The notes beneath the pieces were generated by a model. The model saw only the letters and a program-made list of their open reading frames with translations, was not told the origin of the DNA and searched no databases. From Bacillota bacterium (GTDB lineage: Bacteria; Bacillota; Clostridia; Acetivibrionales; DSM-1351), in the NCBI GenBank assembly GCA_023400235.1, contig JAEXFI010000012.1, positions 1-64,000 of the forward strand: a stretch of DNA of 64,000 bases, in the 5' to 3' direction. The translations under genes were made by a program, and so were the position numbers. This document shows, one piece after another, positions 27,858 to 35,706 of this stretch (the first letter of the stretch is position 1; every line of letters begins with the position of its first letter).

Positions 27858-29147
27858 TTATGACTTAACCTGCACAGGCACAAGGCTGTTATTTATTGTT
27901 CCATTTCCCAGCTGTCCATAATCATTTACACCCCAGGCCCAGGCTGTTCCGTCCTCCTTCAAGGCATAGGCCGAGGTCTCCGAGCAAACTGCTGTCTTTA
28001 CCCTGCTCAGCCCTTTTACCTGCACAGGTACAGAGCTGTTCTTTATGGTGCCGTCTCCCAACTGTCCATAGGAGTTTACTCCCCAGGCCCACAAGGTTCC
28101 ATCCTCTTTTACGGCGTAGGCTGTCAGCTGTGTACAGTTTACAGCCTTTACTCCACTCAGTCCTTTTACCTGTACGGGAACAGAGCTGTTATTTATTGTT
28201 CCGTTCCCCAGTTGTCCATAGGAATTTACTCCCCAGGCCCACAGCGACCCGTCTTCTTTTGCGGCATAGACTGTGGTCCGTGTGCAGTTTACAGCTTTTA
28301 CTCCGCTCAGGCCTTTTACCTGTACCGGTACAAAGCTGTTATTTATTGTTCCGTTCCCCAGCTGTCCGTAAGAATTTGCTCCCCAGGCCCACACCGTTCC
28401 GTCTTCCTTTAGCCCATAGGCTGTTATCTGCGTGCAGTTTACAGCTTTCACTCCGCTGAGGCCTTTTACCTGTACCGGTACCAGACTGTTTTTTATGGTG
28501 CCGTCCCCCAGCTGTCCATAATCATTTGCTCCCCAGGCCCACACTGTTCCGTCCTCCTTCATTGCATAGGCCGAGGTCTCCGAGCAAACTACGGTCTTTA
28601 CACTACTCAGTGCTTTTACCTGCACAGGCACAAAGCTGTTCTTTATGGTGCCGTCCCCCAACTGTCCATAGGAGTTTACTCCCCAGGCCCACAAGGTTCT
28701 GTCCTCTTTTACAGCGTAGGCAGTCAGCTGTGTACAGCTTACTGCCTTTACTCCGCTGAGGCCCTTTACCTGTACCGGCACAAAGCTGTTATTTATTGTT
28801 CCATTTCCCAGCTGTCCATAGGAGTTTACTCCCCAGGCCCACACCGTTCCGTCTTCTTTTACGGCATAGGCTGTAGTTTGTGTGCAGTTTACAGCTTTTA
28901 CTCCGCTCAGTCCTTTCACCTGTACCGGCACAAAGCTGTTATTTATTGTTCCATTCCCCAACTGTCCATAGGAATTCACTCCCCAGGCCCACACTGTTCC
29001 ATCTTCCTTTAGGGCATAGGCCGTTATTTGTGTGCAAGCTACGTCTTTTATTGCTGTTGCAGCGTTGACAGCAGCAATATTGAAATTTAAAAAGAAAACC
29101 AGCAGGATACAAGACAGCAATAGTGTAATGTACTTTTTTGAGTTCAT
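27858..29147 (-). CDS. Secreted RCC1-repeat beta-propeller protein
   Basis: The 429-residue protein has a signal peptide (about residues 1-29) followed by eight repeats of exactly 50 residues. Each has the RCC1 hallmark AWGVNSYGQLGNGT followed by FVPVQVKGLSGVKAV and a C-x-x-x-x-A-Y-A-x-KEDG stretch. Seven to eight blades would close one propeller. One Cys per repeat is unusual for an exported protein. GAGGAG precedes the ATG by 8 nt. There are no dockerin, SLH or sortase signals, so it should be freely secreted or cell-associated by other means. The function is unknown; RCC1-like propellers mediate protein or ligand binding. Confidence 0.88.
   Translation of the reverse strand: MNSKKYITLLLSCILLVFFLNFNIAAVNAATAIKDVACTQITAYALKEDGTVWAWGVNSYGQLGNGTINNSFVPVQVKGLSGVKAVNCTQTTAYAVKEDGTVWAWGVNSYGQLGNGTINNSFVPVQVKGLSGVKAVSCTQLTAYAVKEDRTLWAWGVNSYGQLGDGTIKNSFVPVQVKALSSVKTVVCSETSAYAMKEDGTVWAWGANDYGQLGDGTIKNSLVPVQVKGLSGVKAVNCTQITAYGLKEDGTVWAWGANSYGQLGNGTINNSFVPVQVKGLSGVKAVNCTRTTVYAAKEDGSLWAWGVNSYGQLGNGTINNSSVPVQVKGLSGVKAVNCTQLTAYAVKEDGTLWAWGVNSYGQLGDGTIKNSSVPVQVKGLSRVKTAVCSETSAYALKEDGTAWAWGVNDYGQLGNGTINNSLVPVQVKS
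27880..29080 (-). repeat. Tandem 150-bp coding repeats in the RCC1 gene
   Basis: The plus-strand motif CCCCAGGCCCA recurs at intervals of exactly 150 bp (near 27930, 28081, 28231, 28381, 28531, 28681, 28831 and 28981). Units are very similar at the DNA level but mix synonymous changes, indicating recent duplication and exchange between units. Confidence 0.9.
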
Positions 29148-29414
29148 AGAAAAATCTCCTCGCTTTTGTTATTTATAATTACTACCTTGTTTATTATACA
29201 ATAAAAGCTATATTTGTAATATATTTGAATTTATAAAATGTTTCAGATTGTCATTCGTATTTCTGCAGTCCTTATTATTGCGTATCGTATAAAAATATCA
29301 CTATAAAAAGAAAAAACGTGAAAGCCTGCGTTCACGTCAAAAAACTCATTACGCTGTTTGATAAATAACATGAATACACCGGCATGCGTGCCAGCTTTGC
29401 TGAACCCACAGCAT

Positions 29415-29467
29415 AAAAAAAGTATCATTCAATAGGCTTTTAAGGCCTTTTTTGAATGATACTTTTT
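29415..29467 (-). terminator. Strong terminator after the GH5 gene
   Basis: AAAAAGTATCATTCAA (29417-29432) and TTGAATGATACTTTTT (29452-29467) form a perfect 16-bp stem with A and T tails on both sides, 13 bp after the GH5 stop. It is probably bidirectional. Confidence 0.85.
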
Positions 29468-29479
29468 AGAAACAATTGT

Positions 29480-30904
29480 TTAGTTGGTTGGAAGCTTACT
29501 TACCAAACCAAGCAGGAACTTTTTCAGAATTGCAAGGTCAACAGCATTTACTTCATTGTCGAGATTTACATCCAATTTTTTAACATAAGCATGGTCAGCA
29601 GCCAAAATATATTGCTTTAAGCCTGCAAAATCTAGCGCATCAACACTGCCGTCGTTGTTATAATCCCCATATATAATAACTGGGTCAGGATCATTCTGCG
29701 CTTCGAAAGCATATTTCACCATTCCATCTATAATTTCAGGGAACTTAAACTGGCAGTTTCTTCTATCAAAGAAACCAAATAATTCACCAGTACTCGAGAA
29801 GTTATTGTTATCCCACAATACGCATAATATACCACGCGCTTTAGCTTGTGCAACATAGTAGGACATATATTCTACTCTTGTCTTCAAATTGTTCTTATCT
29901 ACTGCTCCACATTCACCGATTATTGCAGGAATACCCTTGCTTGTATACTTATTATAAACATTATCCATAAACCAAGTAACTTCGCTTTGATCTTTTGAAT
30001 CATTTATATTCCAAGCATTTGTACCTCCATCAGCCACTGCCAATCCAGCAAAATTCCAAGGACAATATGCATGTACAGATACGATTATTTTATTATTATT
30101 ACCTGAATCGTTTGGCAATCTAAAGTAATCGTTTGTTGCTCCGTCAGGAGATGCAACATATCCTGGACACATTAGATATCTGCTTGCATTGTTTCCGCCT
30201 GCTGAACGTACTGTATTAACAAAGTCCTGATTAAGTTGATTGATACAATTAATGGAATCAATAATATCTGAATTTGTCAGATCAGGCCACCACTCATTTG
30301 CATGTCCTACAAGACGAGGCTCATTCATTCCTTCAAAAATAAGATGTTGATCGTAGTTTGCAAACTTAGCAGCAATTTGTGCCCAAACTTTAGTAATATA
30401 ATTCCTGGAACTTGTCATATATTGACTGCTTGGGAAATAACCTTTTACTTTGTCAACATCATGATGTATGTTTAAAATAACATACATTTTATTATCTATA
30501 CAATAATTTACTACTTCTTGAACACGATTCATCCACGCATCACTGATTTTGTAATTGGAACCACTTACGTGTGGATGCCAAGATACAGGAATACGAACAG
30601 TATTGAATCCTTTTTGCTTTATTGCATCTATCATCTGCTTTGTTGTTTTGATACCGCTCCAGGATGTTTCATAATCCAATTCATTAGTAATATTTGTACC
30701 GTTATAAGCATCAAATGTATTACCTAGATTCCATCCTAGTCTTAAACCTTTTACAAAATTCATTGCATCATTATTCGGAATGTTCTTTTGCGGAATCTGA
30801 AGATTCGGAATAAGTGAAGCATCATACGCATTAGCATTTTGCATTGGCAATAATGCTGTAAAAATCATTAGAAAGCATAATAAAAAAGCTATTGTTTTTT
30901 TCAT
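29480..30904 (-). CDS. celCCA: Cellulosomal GH5 endoglucanase with dockerin
   Basis: The 474-residue protein has a signal peptide (about 1-26, ending NANA), a GH5 catalytic domain and a C-terminal type I dockerin. GH5 signatures are RLGWNLGNTFDA, VRIPVSWHPHV, the acid/base Glu in IFEGMNEPRL and the nucleophile Glu in PAIIGECGAVDKN. The dockerin has two Ca-binding repeats starting GDYNNDGSVDALDF and DVNLDNEVNAVDL. The sequence agrees closely with my memory of CelCCA (endoglucanase A) of R. cellulolyticum, including the signal peptide, so the symbol is used as an orthologue call. It hydrolyses internal beta-1,4-glucan bonds in the cellulosome. AAGGGGGT precedes the start. It is monocistronic, with its own terminator. 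Confidence 0.95.
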   Translation of the reverse strand: MKKTIAFLLCFLMIFTALLPMQNANAYDASLIPNLQIPQKNIPNNDAMNFVKGLRLGWNLGNTFDAYNGTNITNELDYETSWSGIKTTKQMIDAIKQKGFNTVRIPVSWHPHVSGSNYKISDAWMNRVQEVVNYCIDNKMYVILNIHHDVDKVKGYFPSSQYMTSSRNYITKVWAQIAAKFANYDQHLIFEGMNEPRLVGHANEWWPDLTNSDIIDSINCINQLNQDFVNTVRSAGGNNASRYLMCPGYVASPDGATNDYFRLPNDSGNNNKIIVSVHAYCPWNFAGLAVADGGTNAWNINDSKDQSEVTWFMDNVYNKYTSKGIPAIIGECGAVDKNNLKTRVEYMSYYVAQAKARGILCVLWDNNNFSSTGELFGFFDRRNCQFKFPEIIDGMVKYAFEAQNDPDPVIIYGDYNNDGSVDALDFAGLKQYILAADHAYVKKLDVNLDNEVNAVDLAILKKFLLGLVSKLPTN

Positions 30905-31523
30905 TAAACTTGACCCCCTTAATAATTAGTGATAGTAGCAGAAGCTTTTTGTTCTGATTTGTCTTTTGTAATACTAGTTCACATTGGATTCACAATGCGA
31001 CTTGTTGCTTGATTTAAGAGGTATGATTCAAGATGCTGTATTTAAATAATGTATGTGCAACCTACGGATTGACATTAATGGCATAGCTGCGTGAATCAGG
31101 TATTAAGCTTAAAGACAGGAAGTATAATATGTATATATAAATTTCATCCGGTGCTGTATTTTCTTACCTCATACAAGCTGTTATTCTCCCACCCCTTTCA
31201 AAATGCTGGTATTCCAAAGATTACTTCTTAAATTCCTTAATCACCGAGGTGAATAATTCACATTTTTTACAATAATTTACTGCTCATATTATACTTTAAT
31301 ATTATCTACTATTCAATTAGTTTTTATTTTAATAGAGTAGGAATAATTTAAATATCGCTGGTAACCCGAAAAAGCACTTTTTATTATGCAATTCAATATT
31401 AACGGAACTTCTGGAAACATTCCTTCAACTATACCGTTTCAAGTAACAGGCCTGCCATCCAAATTAATGAAAATTTATCAACATAGGTGACTATATGGTG
31501 CTCAGCTTTTTTAAACATAAAAA
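30905..31523. other. Long AT-rich non-coding region upstream of the GH5 gene
   Basis: No credible gene is seen over 620 bp. The part next to 30904 carries the GH5 leader and ribosome-binding site and presumably its promoter. I could not pick out a convincing -35/-10 pair or a CRE-like operator by eye. Confidence 0.5.
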
Positions 31524-31563
31524 ACTCCCATGCATAAGCTTTTACAGTCTTATGCATGGGAGT
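31524..31563 (-). terminator. Perfect-stem terminator
   Basis: ACTCCCATGCATAAG (31524-31538) and CTTATGCATGGGAGT (31549-31563) form a 15-bp perfect stem with a 10-nt loop, followed by TTTTT on the minus strand. It lies about 215 bp beyond the lipoprotein gene, probably its original terminator, now separated from it by a family B repeat. Confidence 0.75.
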
Positions 31564-31640
31564 CGAAGCTTCTGCTCAAACGGGAAGCAAACATAAGTTG
31601 GCTCCGCTTTGTGCAGCTATTTCTCCAGGGAATATTCCAA

Positions 31641-31794
31641 AGTCAATTACTATCGGCTGAAAGCCTATAGTTTGGGTTTGAGGCTAAAGCCTCCTGAAGT
31701 GCGGGCTCGTAAAAACCAAACCGTTGAAACCTTTAAACAAGATGCTGAAAGCATTTATTCGCCTGCAAGGCGAAGGTTTCAACTGTTATTGACT
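31641..31794 (+). repeat. Family B structured repeat, copy 1
   Basis: The 154-bp element runs from AGTCAAT (31641) to ATTGACT (31794), a 7-bp terminal inverted repeat. Inside it are several hairpins: CTAT-GGCT/AGCC-ATAG, AGGCT/AGCCT, ATGCT/AGCAT, GCCT/AGGC and GAAACC/GGTTTC. It matches the 55.4 kb copy over both ends. The left half of the element is the same over about 55 bp, while the centre differs. Confidence 0.85.
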
Positions 31795-32888
31795 ATATGA
31801 ACGATACTGCTGTTGTACTGCTTCCCATCCCAGCGGGTATAGGCAAGGTCCTTGCCGGAAGGGCTCCAGCAGGTAGCTGCATTTTCAATATCCACTGCTA
31901 TTCTGGTAGACTTTCCGGTTAAAACGTCATAGACGTACAAATCGGCAACCGTAGTGCTGTTTCCGTCCTCCTTCATGCTGTAGGCAAGCATCCGCTGGTC
32001 AGGAGCCCAGGCAACTCCGCCAAGCTCCACACCCTGGGCAATGGTTTTAACATCGCTTTCGTCACTGCTGCAGAGTGAGAGCACCTGCTTGGAGCCGTTT
32101 TGCTGTAAAACCAGCATCTGATTTTCATCAGGAGCGGGATATACACCCATCACATTTGTCAGACCAAGCTTGACCGTTTCCTTTGTTGACAGATTTAAAG
32201 CCATGAGGGTACCGTCCTCGGTGGTATTGTAATATAAGGTGTTTTTCAGCTTCTCAACTATAAATACGCTTTTTTGCTCCAGCTCCTTTATAGTTGTAAT
32301 CTTTCCGTCAATACCGGCAAGATAGGCCCCCCTCATATAGCCTGCTCCCACCACTGCTGCCTTATCCGCCCACTTTGCACTTCCAGCATTCCCCATAGGT
32401 TCCCCTGAAATGCCAAACCCTTTCAGGTTCTCAATATTGAGTACATAGTAGGAGGGATCTCCCAGGCTGTTACCGTAATATAAAAGGTTTTTCCCGTCAG
32501 GTGACAGTTTCGCCCCACCCAGGTTAAGTTGCTGCTCTGCTTTTAAAAGCTTGTATTCCTTGGTATTAAGATTATACACATACAGACTTCTTGGGTAAGT
32601 GCCCGCCAATTCCAGCAGACTCATTTTCCCCAGGGACTCATTTTCCTTTGAAACAATCACAGTTTCCGAATCCAACCAATCAGAGATTTCCAGCTTCTCA
32701 TAGTTATCAATGCTGACTATGGAGACAGCAGGCTTTCCCGCCTCATTACCCTTGTTGTCAATAATAGTTATGGATCCTCCGGGTTTCTTAATGGTTTCCT
32801 TGTCTTTTTCACCTGCTGCACTGCAGCCGGTAATAGTTATTAATAAAGTCAGAGCACATATTACTTTTGTTATTTGTGTCTTCTTCAT
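31779..32888 (-). CDS. TolB-like beta-propeller lipoprotein
   Basis: The 369-residue protein has a lipoprotein signal with the lipobox ITGC (Cys22). WD40-like/PD40 propeller blades follow, recognisable from LSPDGKNLLYYG, WAPDQRMLAYS and WSPSGKDLAYTR. AAGGAGGTG precedes the ATG by 6 nt. It is 104 bp downstream of a two-component system on the same strand and may be part of its regulon or its sensory apparatus. The last five codons and the stop lie inside the family B repeat (31779-31794), so the insertion has rewritten the C-terminus. Ligand and function are unknown. Confidence 0.82.
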   Translation of the reverse strand: MKKTQITKVICALTLLITITGCSAAGEKDKETIKKPGGSITIIDNKGNEAGKPAVSIVSIDNYEKLEISDWLDSETVIVSKENESLGKMSLLELAGTYPRSLYVYNLNTKEYKLLKAEQQLNLGGAKLSPDGKNLLYYGNSLGDPSYYVLNIENLKGFGISGEPMGNAGSAKWADKAAVVGAGYMRGAYLAGIDGKITTIKELEQKSVFIVEKLKNTLYYNTTEDGTLMALNLSTKETVKLGLTNVMGVYPAPDENQMLVLQQNGSKQVLSLCSSDESDVKTIAQGVELGGVAWAPDQRMLAYSMKEDGNSTTVADLYVYDVLTGKSTRIAVDIENAATCWSPSGKDLAYTRWDGKQYNSSIVHIVNNS

Positions 32889-32992
32889 TTACACCACCTC
32901 CTTGACATAAATCTTATCAAGAGTTTGTTTCCGCACAATATACAATTATAGCTATCCGGTAAACAATTGTATCTAAAATGTAAACATTAATT

Positions 32993-34444
32993 TCACAAGG
33001 AGGGAAAGATAATTCGGAAGCTGGTGCCTTCCTCTCCCGTACTCAGCAAACCGACGGCGCCCCCCATCAGTTCTGCATGCCTTCTGGCTATTGACAAGCC
33101 CAGTCCCGCTCCTCCGTTCTCCCTGGCCCTGTTTTTGTCCACCGTGTAAAAAGGCTCAAACACCTTATTTATCAGTTCTTCCGGAATACCAATACCTGTA
33201 TCTGCTATTTCAATATGCACCATATCCGACGATATATAGGATTTAACAAAAATATTTCCCTTTGGCTTATTGTATTTAATTGCGTTATCCAAGAGGTTTA
33301 TCAGCACTATTGTCAAGCTGTCCCTGTCACCTTCCATATAGGCTTCCTGCAGTTGGGCTGCAAGGCTTATGCCAAATTTGTCCATCCTGCCCTTCAAGCT
33401 CTTCAGCACAGCCTCCAGTATCTGTTTTATCTCCAATTTTTCAAACTTCAGTTCGAAGTCATACTTTTCCAGGGCTGACAGCTGCAAAACCTTGTCCACC
33501 ATCTCATACAAGCGCTCTGTTTCGCTTTTTATACTGGCAATGGAGGTTTGCAGAAGCTTCTCATCGTCAGGATACATTTCCAGCAAATCAATATATGCCT
33601 TGATTGAGGTCAGGGGTGTTTTAAATTCATGGGTTACATTTCCGATAAACTGCTTCTGCTGTTTATCGAGCCGGGATAATTTGTCTACCGCAAGCTCCAG
33701 TTTACCCTGTTCGGCTTCCAGCCCCTGTATGGTTCTCATTATCTGCCCGCTCATTGCATGAATTCCCTGACTTAATTTACCGATTTCATCCCTGCGTTTT
33801 AAGACGGTGGTTTCATAATGTCCTTCTCTTATGCGGTCCACCATCCTGTCCAATTTTATTATACCGGCGGCAAAGGAATTGAAATATAGATTGCTCAGAA
33901 GGAAGCTCAGAATAAACAGCCCCGCCCCAATATAGATGAGCAGCTGCCGGATGTGGTCATAAAAGTCCTGATGCTCCGACAGGGAATAATAAAACTGTAC
34001 TACACCCACCTGTTCATTGCCTATGAGCAGAGGGGACATGTAGTACAGAGATGCTTTCTCTGTCAGATACGCGGTTTTATTGCTCAGCGCATAGGCCAAG
34101 GTTTTCTTTATGTTGTCCGACTCCGTATCCGTCACTTTTTTACTGACCAACGCTCCCTGTCTGTCGTATATGACCAGAGGCAATCCGCTGATTAATTCCA
34201 GCTGCTCCGCAAGCTTCCTGCCCTTTTCCTCCAGAAAGGTCTGGGGCACCTTGTTTTCTTCTGACAGGAGACTCTGAATAAAATACGTATTGGCAGTCTT
34301 TGCCTGTCGCGCTAAATACTGTTCGTATTGCTTTTGCTGATTGCTTTTTATCCCCTGTAACACCAGCAGGCTTAAGAAAAAAACGAACAAAAGCAGCAAA
34401 ACAGCCAGGAACAGGCTGAATTTAATTTTTATACTAATTTTCAC
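32993..34444 (-). CDS. Two-component sensor histidine kinase with periplasmic-type sensor
   Basis: The 483-residue kinase has membrane helix 1 (about 9-31), an extracellular domain of about 130 residues, helix 2 (IYIGAGLFILSFLLSNLYF), HAMP, a coiled coil, HisKA with the His in GNVTHEFKTPLTS (about residue 268), and HATPase with NLLDNAIKYN, DTGIGI and GGAGLGLS. The start is a GTG at 34444, 5 nt after GGGAGG, within the end of the regulator gene (11-bp overlap), which implies translational coupling. A regulator and a propeller lipoprotein flank it, so this trio is likely one signalling operon. Confidence 0.92.
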   Translation of the reverse strand: MKISIKIKFSLFLAVLLLLFVFFLSLLVLQGIKSNQQKQYEQYLARQAKTANTYFIQSLLSEENKVPQTFLEEKGRKLAEQLELISGLPLVIYDRQGALVSKKVTDTESDNIKKTLAYALSNKTAYLTEKASLYYMSPLLIGNEQVGVVQFYYSLSEHQDFYDHIRQLLIYIGAGLFILSFLLSNLYFNSFAAGIIKLDRMVDRIREGHYETTVLKRRDEIGKLSQGIHAMSGQIMRTIQGLEAEQGKLELAVDKLSRLDKQQKQFIGNVTHEFKTPLTSIKAYIDLLEMYPDDEKLLQTSIASIKSETERLYEMVDKVLQLSALEKYDFELKFEKLEIKQILEAVLKSLKGRMDKFGISLAAQLQEAYMEGDRDSLTIVLINLLDNAIKYNKPKGNIFVKSYISSDMVHIEIADTGIGIPEELINKVFEPFYTVDKNRARENGGAGLGLSIARRHAELMGGAVGLLSTGEEGTSFRIIFPSL

Positions 34445-35129
34445 TTCCGCCTCCCAGGGCTTTATAACCTATGCCGTAAACAGTCTGAATCACATCTTCA
34501 AAATCCTTACCCAGCTTTTTCCTCACCCGCTGTACATGAATATCCACCGTACGGGTTCCGCCGATATAGTTCATCCCCCATATGATATCCAGAAGCTGCT
34601 CTCTTGTATACACCCTCTCCGGATGGGACAATAACAGCGCCAGCAGGTCATATTCCTTTGGCGTCAGCTCCAGAGGCTGCTCCCCGGCAAAAGCTGTCCG
34701 CTTGGCGGTATTAAGCAGGATTCCTCCCAGAACAATCTCGGAAGCCTCCTGTTTTCTTTCCTCCTTTGGCATTCTGCGGAGCAGGGATTTTAAACGGGCA
34801 AGCAATTCCCGCATATCAAAGGGCTTGGTTATATAGTCATCCGCCCCCAGCTCAAGGCCCAATATCTTATTGACAATATCCTCCTTTGCCGTCACCATGA
34901 TAACTCCCATCCGCCCTTTATCCTGGAGCTTTTTAAGAATTTCATAGCCGTCCATGCCAGGAAGCATGACATCTAAAATAACTGCATCGGGAAGAAACTC
35001 CTCCAGCTTTTGCAGGGCAGTATCTCCGCGGTAAACAGTCTCGGCAGTATAGCCTTCCCTTCTCAGAGCATAAGTAATTGCGTCAGCTATATTTTTTTCA
35101 TCCTCTATTACCAGGACCTTCTCATTCAT
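34434..35129 (-). CDS. OmpR-family response regulator
   Basis: The receiver domain has VIEDEKN, phosphoacceptor Asp in AVILDVMLPGMDG and Lys in YITKPFDM. The winged-helix C-domain carries LTPKEYDLLALL and RTVDIHVQRVRKK. The start is placed at 35129, with AAAGGAG 9 nt upstream; the alternative ATG at 35138 directly abuts that motif and cannot use it. It is followed by its kinase with an 11-bp overlap. Confidence 0.92.
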   Translation of the reverse strand: MNEKVLVIEDEKNIADAITYALRREGYTAETVYRGDTALQKLEEFLPDAVILDVMLPGMDGYEILKKLQDKGRMGVIMVTAKEDIVNKILGLELGADDYITKPFDMRELLARLKSLLRRMPKEERKQEASEIVLGGILLNTAKRTAFAGEQPLELTPKEYDLLALLLSHPERVYTREQLLDIIWGMNYIGGTRTVDIHVQRVRKKLGKDFEDVIQTVYGIGYKALGGGSEN

Positions 35130-35194
35130 TCGGGGCATCTCCTTTCCCGCAGAAAAGAAACCTTATATATTTTTGAACAAAAGCACTGATTCCG

Positions 35195-35620
35195 CTAGTC
35201 TTCTGTAATATACCTCATATCCCCCAGGTGGTACATCTCCATAATGCACTCTTTTATGTCTCCGGCGTTGTATAAGTACCCTGAAAAATTTGATTGATTG
35301 TAGCCATATGTCTCATCTATAATCTCAAAATCAATATCCGGAAATCGGCTTGCAAATTCCTCCAGGCTGAATTTCTCACCTGTAAATTTTCCACAGCTGC
35401 CCGCAGTATCTAAAAGATATGCATTGCAAAAGTCTAAATCCAGCCCTTGAATACTTATTGCAGCACCTTTTACCGGCAGGCAGTCATTATTTACGGGCTT
35501 GTAAAAGCCCCGGCTGAAATACAATACAATATTTTCCCCCTGTATTGTTATTTTATTTACTCTGGCATCATGCAAGCTATATGGCAGATCCACAATATTA
35601 TTGCGTATGGTTTCCTTCAT
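35195..35620 (-). CDS. Small protein of unknown function
   Basis: I do not recognise this protein of about 141 residues. It has no signal peptide or membrane helix. It shows a short N-terminal motif DLPYSLHDARVN and is acidic, with aromatic-rich C-terminal residues; the layout resembles small immunity-type or DUF proteins that share an HDA motif, but this is only an impression. The start at 35620 is preferred because AGAGAGG lies 5 nt upstream; an in-frame ATG at 35638 lacks a site. It stands alone upstream of the two-component operon, 65 bp from it. Confidence 0.7.
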   Translation of the reverse strand: MKETIRNNIVDLPYSLHDARVNKITIQGENIVLYFSRGFYKPVNNDCLPVKGAAISIQGLDLDFCNAYLLDTAGSCGKFTGEKFSLEEFASRFPDIDFEIIDETYGYNQSNFSGYLYNAGDIKECIMEMYHLGDMRYITED

Positions 35621-35706
35621 GGCAGCCTCTCTTTGCATTAAAATACTAAATATTCATCGGAATAAACCATATTACGTGAACTTCCATTTTATGAACCCAC
35701 AAGCTG

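Noticed and set aside
28212..28759. Plus-strand open frames across the RCC1 gene
   Set aside because: They are low-complexity antisense frames produced by the 150-bp repeats, without ribosome-binding sites.
27858..29147. The RCC1 repeat region as intergenic satellite DNA
   Set aside because: The frame is open throughout with a signal peptide and ribosome-binding site, and each unit is a whole number of codons encoding a known repeat.
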